Made by a program: the position numbers and the translations under genes. A stretch of DNA of 6,360 bases from Sulfidibacterium sp964473895 (GTDB taxonomy: Bacteria > Bacteroidota > Bacteroidia > Bacteroidales > F082): NCBI GenBank assembly GCA_964473895.1, contig CAYYRE010000163.1, positions 1-6,360 on the forward strand. The letters run 5' to 3'. Of this stretch, positions 5,219-6,360 are shown one piece after another (the stretch's first letter is position 1; the number at the start of each line of letters is the position of its first letter). A model generated the notes under the pieces. The model did not search any database. It was not told where the DNA came from and worked only from the letters and a program-made list of their open reading frames with translations.

Positions 5219-6298
5219 ATGAAAATTATCGACTGGTATATCATCAAAAAATACTTCGGTACGTTTGTCTATTCGCTGACCCTGCTTATCCTGGTGGTGA
5301 TTGTATTCGATATTTCCGAAAAAATCGATACCTTTATCCGCCACAATGCCCCGTTGCATGCCATTATTTTCGATTACTACCTGAATTTTATTCCTTATTT
5401 TGTTAACCTTTTTATCTATCTCTTTTCTTTCATAGCGGTGGTTTTTTTTACATCGCGGTTGGCCGGTAATTCCGAAATTATCGCCATGCTCAGCAGCGGG
5501 ATCAGCTTCCGCAGATTGCTGGTGCCTTACATGATAGTGGCCATCTTCCTGGCCATCTTTTCCTTTGTTTTGCGGAGTTTTTTGCTTCCCCACACCAATC
5601 ACAACCTCCGTATTTTTATGAACAAATATGTGGATAACCTTGTCAAAGACAAAGAACGCAATATCCATGTGCAGCTCAAACCCGGGACGTTTGCCTATGT
5701 CGAATCGTACAATGCCAAACGGTACACCGGTTACCGTTTTGCCCTCGAAAAATTCAAAGGCGAACGGCTCGTATATAAACTCAACTCGCGAAAAATCATG
5801 TACGATACGGTGGCGCGCAAATGGGTCATCTACGATTATTATATTTTGAAATTCGACAGCCTCGGAAACCAAACGTTGCAAAGCGGATACCTGAAAGACA
5901 CTACCCTGGCCCTCAAACCCACCGATCTTTACAAAATCAAGCAACGGTACGAAGAGATGAACTATTTTCAGCTCAGGGATTATATCCGCAAGGAAAAAGC
6001 ACGCGGTTCCCTTTCGTACAAGCATTACGAGGTGGAAGAGTACAAGCGGTATGCCGGGCCGGTAGCCATTTTAATATTAACGTTGCTCGGTGTTTCGCTC
6101 ACCAGCCGTAAGGTGCGGGGCGGCATGGGTATGCATCTCGGCCTGGGTCTGTTGCTGGCGTTTACTTACATTTTGCTCATGCAAATCTCCGTGGTTTTTT
6201 CCACCCAGGGCAACCTGCCCCCTTCCATCGGCGTCTGGGTCCCCAATTTCATTTATCTGATGATTGCTTTGTATCTTCTGAAAAGAGCACCCAAATAA
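5219..6298 (+). CDS. LptF/LptG-family lipopolysaccharide export permease (YjgP/YjgQ)
   Basis: The 359-residue protein has the LptF/LptG layout: three N-terminal membrane segments (about 13-32, 60-79, 102-124), a large periplasmic domain (about 126-245) expected to be a beta-jellyroll, and three C-terminal segments (about 279-295, 303-324, 337-354). The N-terminus MKIIDWYIIKKYFGTFVYSL and the stretch SRLAGNSEIIAMLSSGISFR (79-98) are characteristic; the latter includes the part that contacts the LptB ATPase. Together with LptB and a partner permease it would lift lipopolysaccharide from the inner membrane toward the periplasmic bridge. Sequence features alone do not let me say whether it is LptF or LptG, so no symbol is given. 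It follows tgt after 86 nt on the same strand with no obvious terminator, so co-transcription is likely. Length is normal and the frame is intact. Confidence 0.93.
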   Translation: MKIIDWYIIKKYFGTFVYSLTLLILVVIVFDISEKIDTFIRHNAPLHAIIFDYYLNFIPYFVNLFIYLFSFIAVVFFTSRLAGNSEIIAMLSSGISFRRLLVPYMIVAIFLAIFSFVLRSFLLPHTNHNLRIFMNKYVDNLVKDKERNIHVQLKPGTFAYVESYNAKRYTGYRFALEKFKGERLVYKLNSRKIMYDTVARKWVIYDYYILKFDSLGNQTLQSGYLKDTTLALKPTDLYKIKQRYEEMNYFQLRDYIRKEKARGSLSYKHYEVEEYKRYAGPVAILILTLLGVSLTSRKVRGGMGMHLGLGLLLAFTYILLMQISVVFSTQGNLPPSIGVWVPNFIYLMIALYLLKRAPK

Positions 6299-6329
6299 CG
6301 GATCCCTGAATTTTTGATTTTCTTTTGGG

Positions 6330-6339
6330 CGCCCGGGCG
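6330..6339. repeat. GC-rich palindrome at the right edge
   Basis: CGCCCGGGCG is a perfect 10-bp self-complementary sequence 32 nt after the permease stop, in a 62-nt tail that shows no gene. As a hairpin it would have almost no loop. It follows a T-rich stretch rather than preceding one, so it is not a typical terminator for the permease operon. It might be the start of a repeat that continues beyond the window. Confidence 0.3.
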
Positions 6340-6360
6340 TAGCCTCCGTTATAGTTGCGG

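Noticed and set aside
5147..6025. 292-residue minus-strand open frame
   Set aside because: It lies antisense to most of the clearly recognised LptF/LptG permease and shows no family motif of its own.
1..6360. CRISPR array, tRNA, rRNA or riboswitch, including a preQ1 riboswitch before tgt
   Set aside because: No regular direct repeats, cloverleaf or known aptamer pattern was seen, and the tgt leader appears only about 15-20 nt long, too short for a preQ1 aptamer.

Overview
The window reads as a chromosomal segment of a Bacteroidota bacterium, most likely Bacteroidales-like. The grounds are exact TAnnTTTG -7 promoter elements (TATCTTTG, TACTTTTG), little Shine-Dalgarno use, a Tgt protein of the Bacteroidota type, a REP-associated tyrosine transposase (RAYT) of the type common in this phylum, and short secreted or outer-membrane proteins. 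The genus cannot be read from the sequence.

The left part (about 1-2147) is accessory-looking and AT-rich over its two central genes. It holds the 3' part of a small predicted outer-membrane beta-barrel gene (1-626, start off the window), then a RAYT gene (785-1333), then a gene for a small secreted protein of unknown function (1456-1950). Two REP-like hairpins, each a 10-bp stem with a 3-nt loop, lie in the same orientation on either side of the RAYT plus secreted-protein pair (713-735 and 1967-1989). They differ at several stem positions while keeping pairing. Further inverted repeats lie outside and beside them (649-676, 1993-2051, 2097-2143).

The right part (2148-6298) is richer in GC and looks like core genome. 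A minus-strand pair encodes a membrane family 2 glycosyltransferase (3892-2744), overlapping by 10 nt a downstream ECF-type sigma factor (2753-2148). Diverging from it on the plus strand are tgt (queuine tRNA-ribosyltransferase, 4002-5132) and an LptF/LptG-family permease (5219-6298), a likely operon. The divergent intergenic region carries a TATCTTTG -7 element for each direction. The last 62 bases hold a GC-rich palindrome and no gene.

The genes fall into three themes. The RAYT and hairpins are probably a domesticated-transposase/REP system. The sigma factor and glycosyltransferase are probably an envelope-linked transcription unit. tgt and the permease combine tRNA modification with lipopolysaccharide transport, apparently linked only by co-transcription. 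I see no clear undescribed defence or metabolic system. The most interesting structure is the covarying hairpin pair that brackets the RAYT and its secreted neighbour. No tRNA, rRNA, CRISPR array or intrinsic terminator with a clear T-tract was seen.
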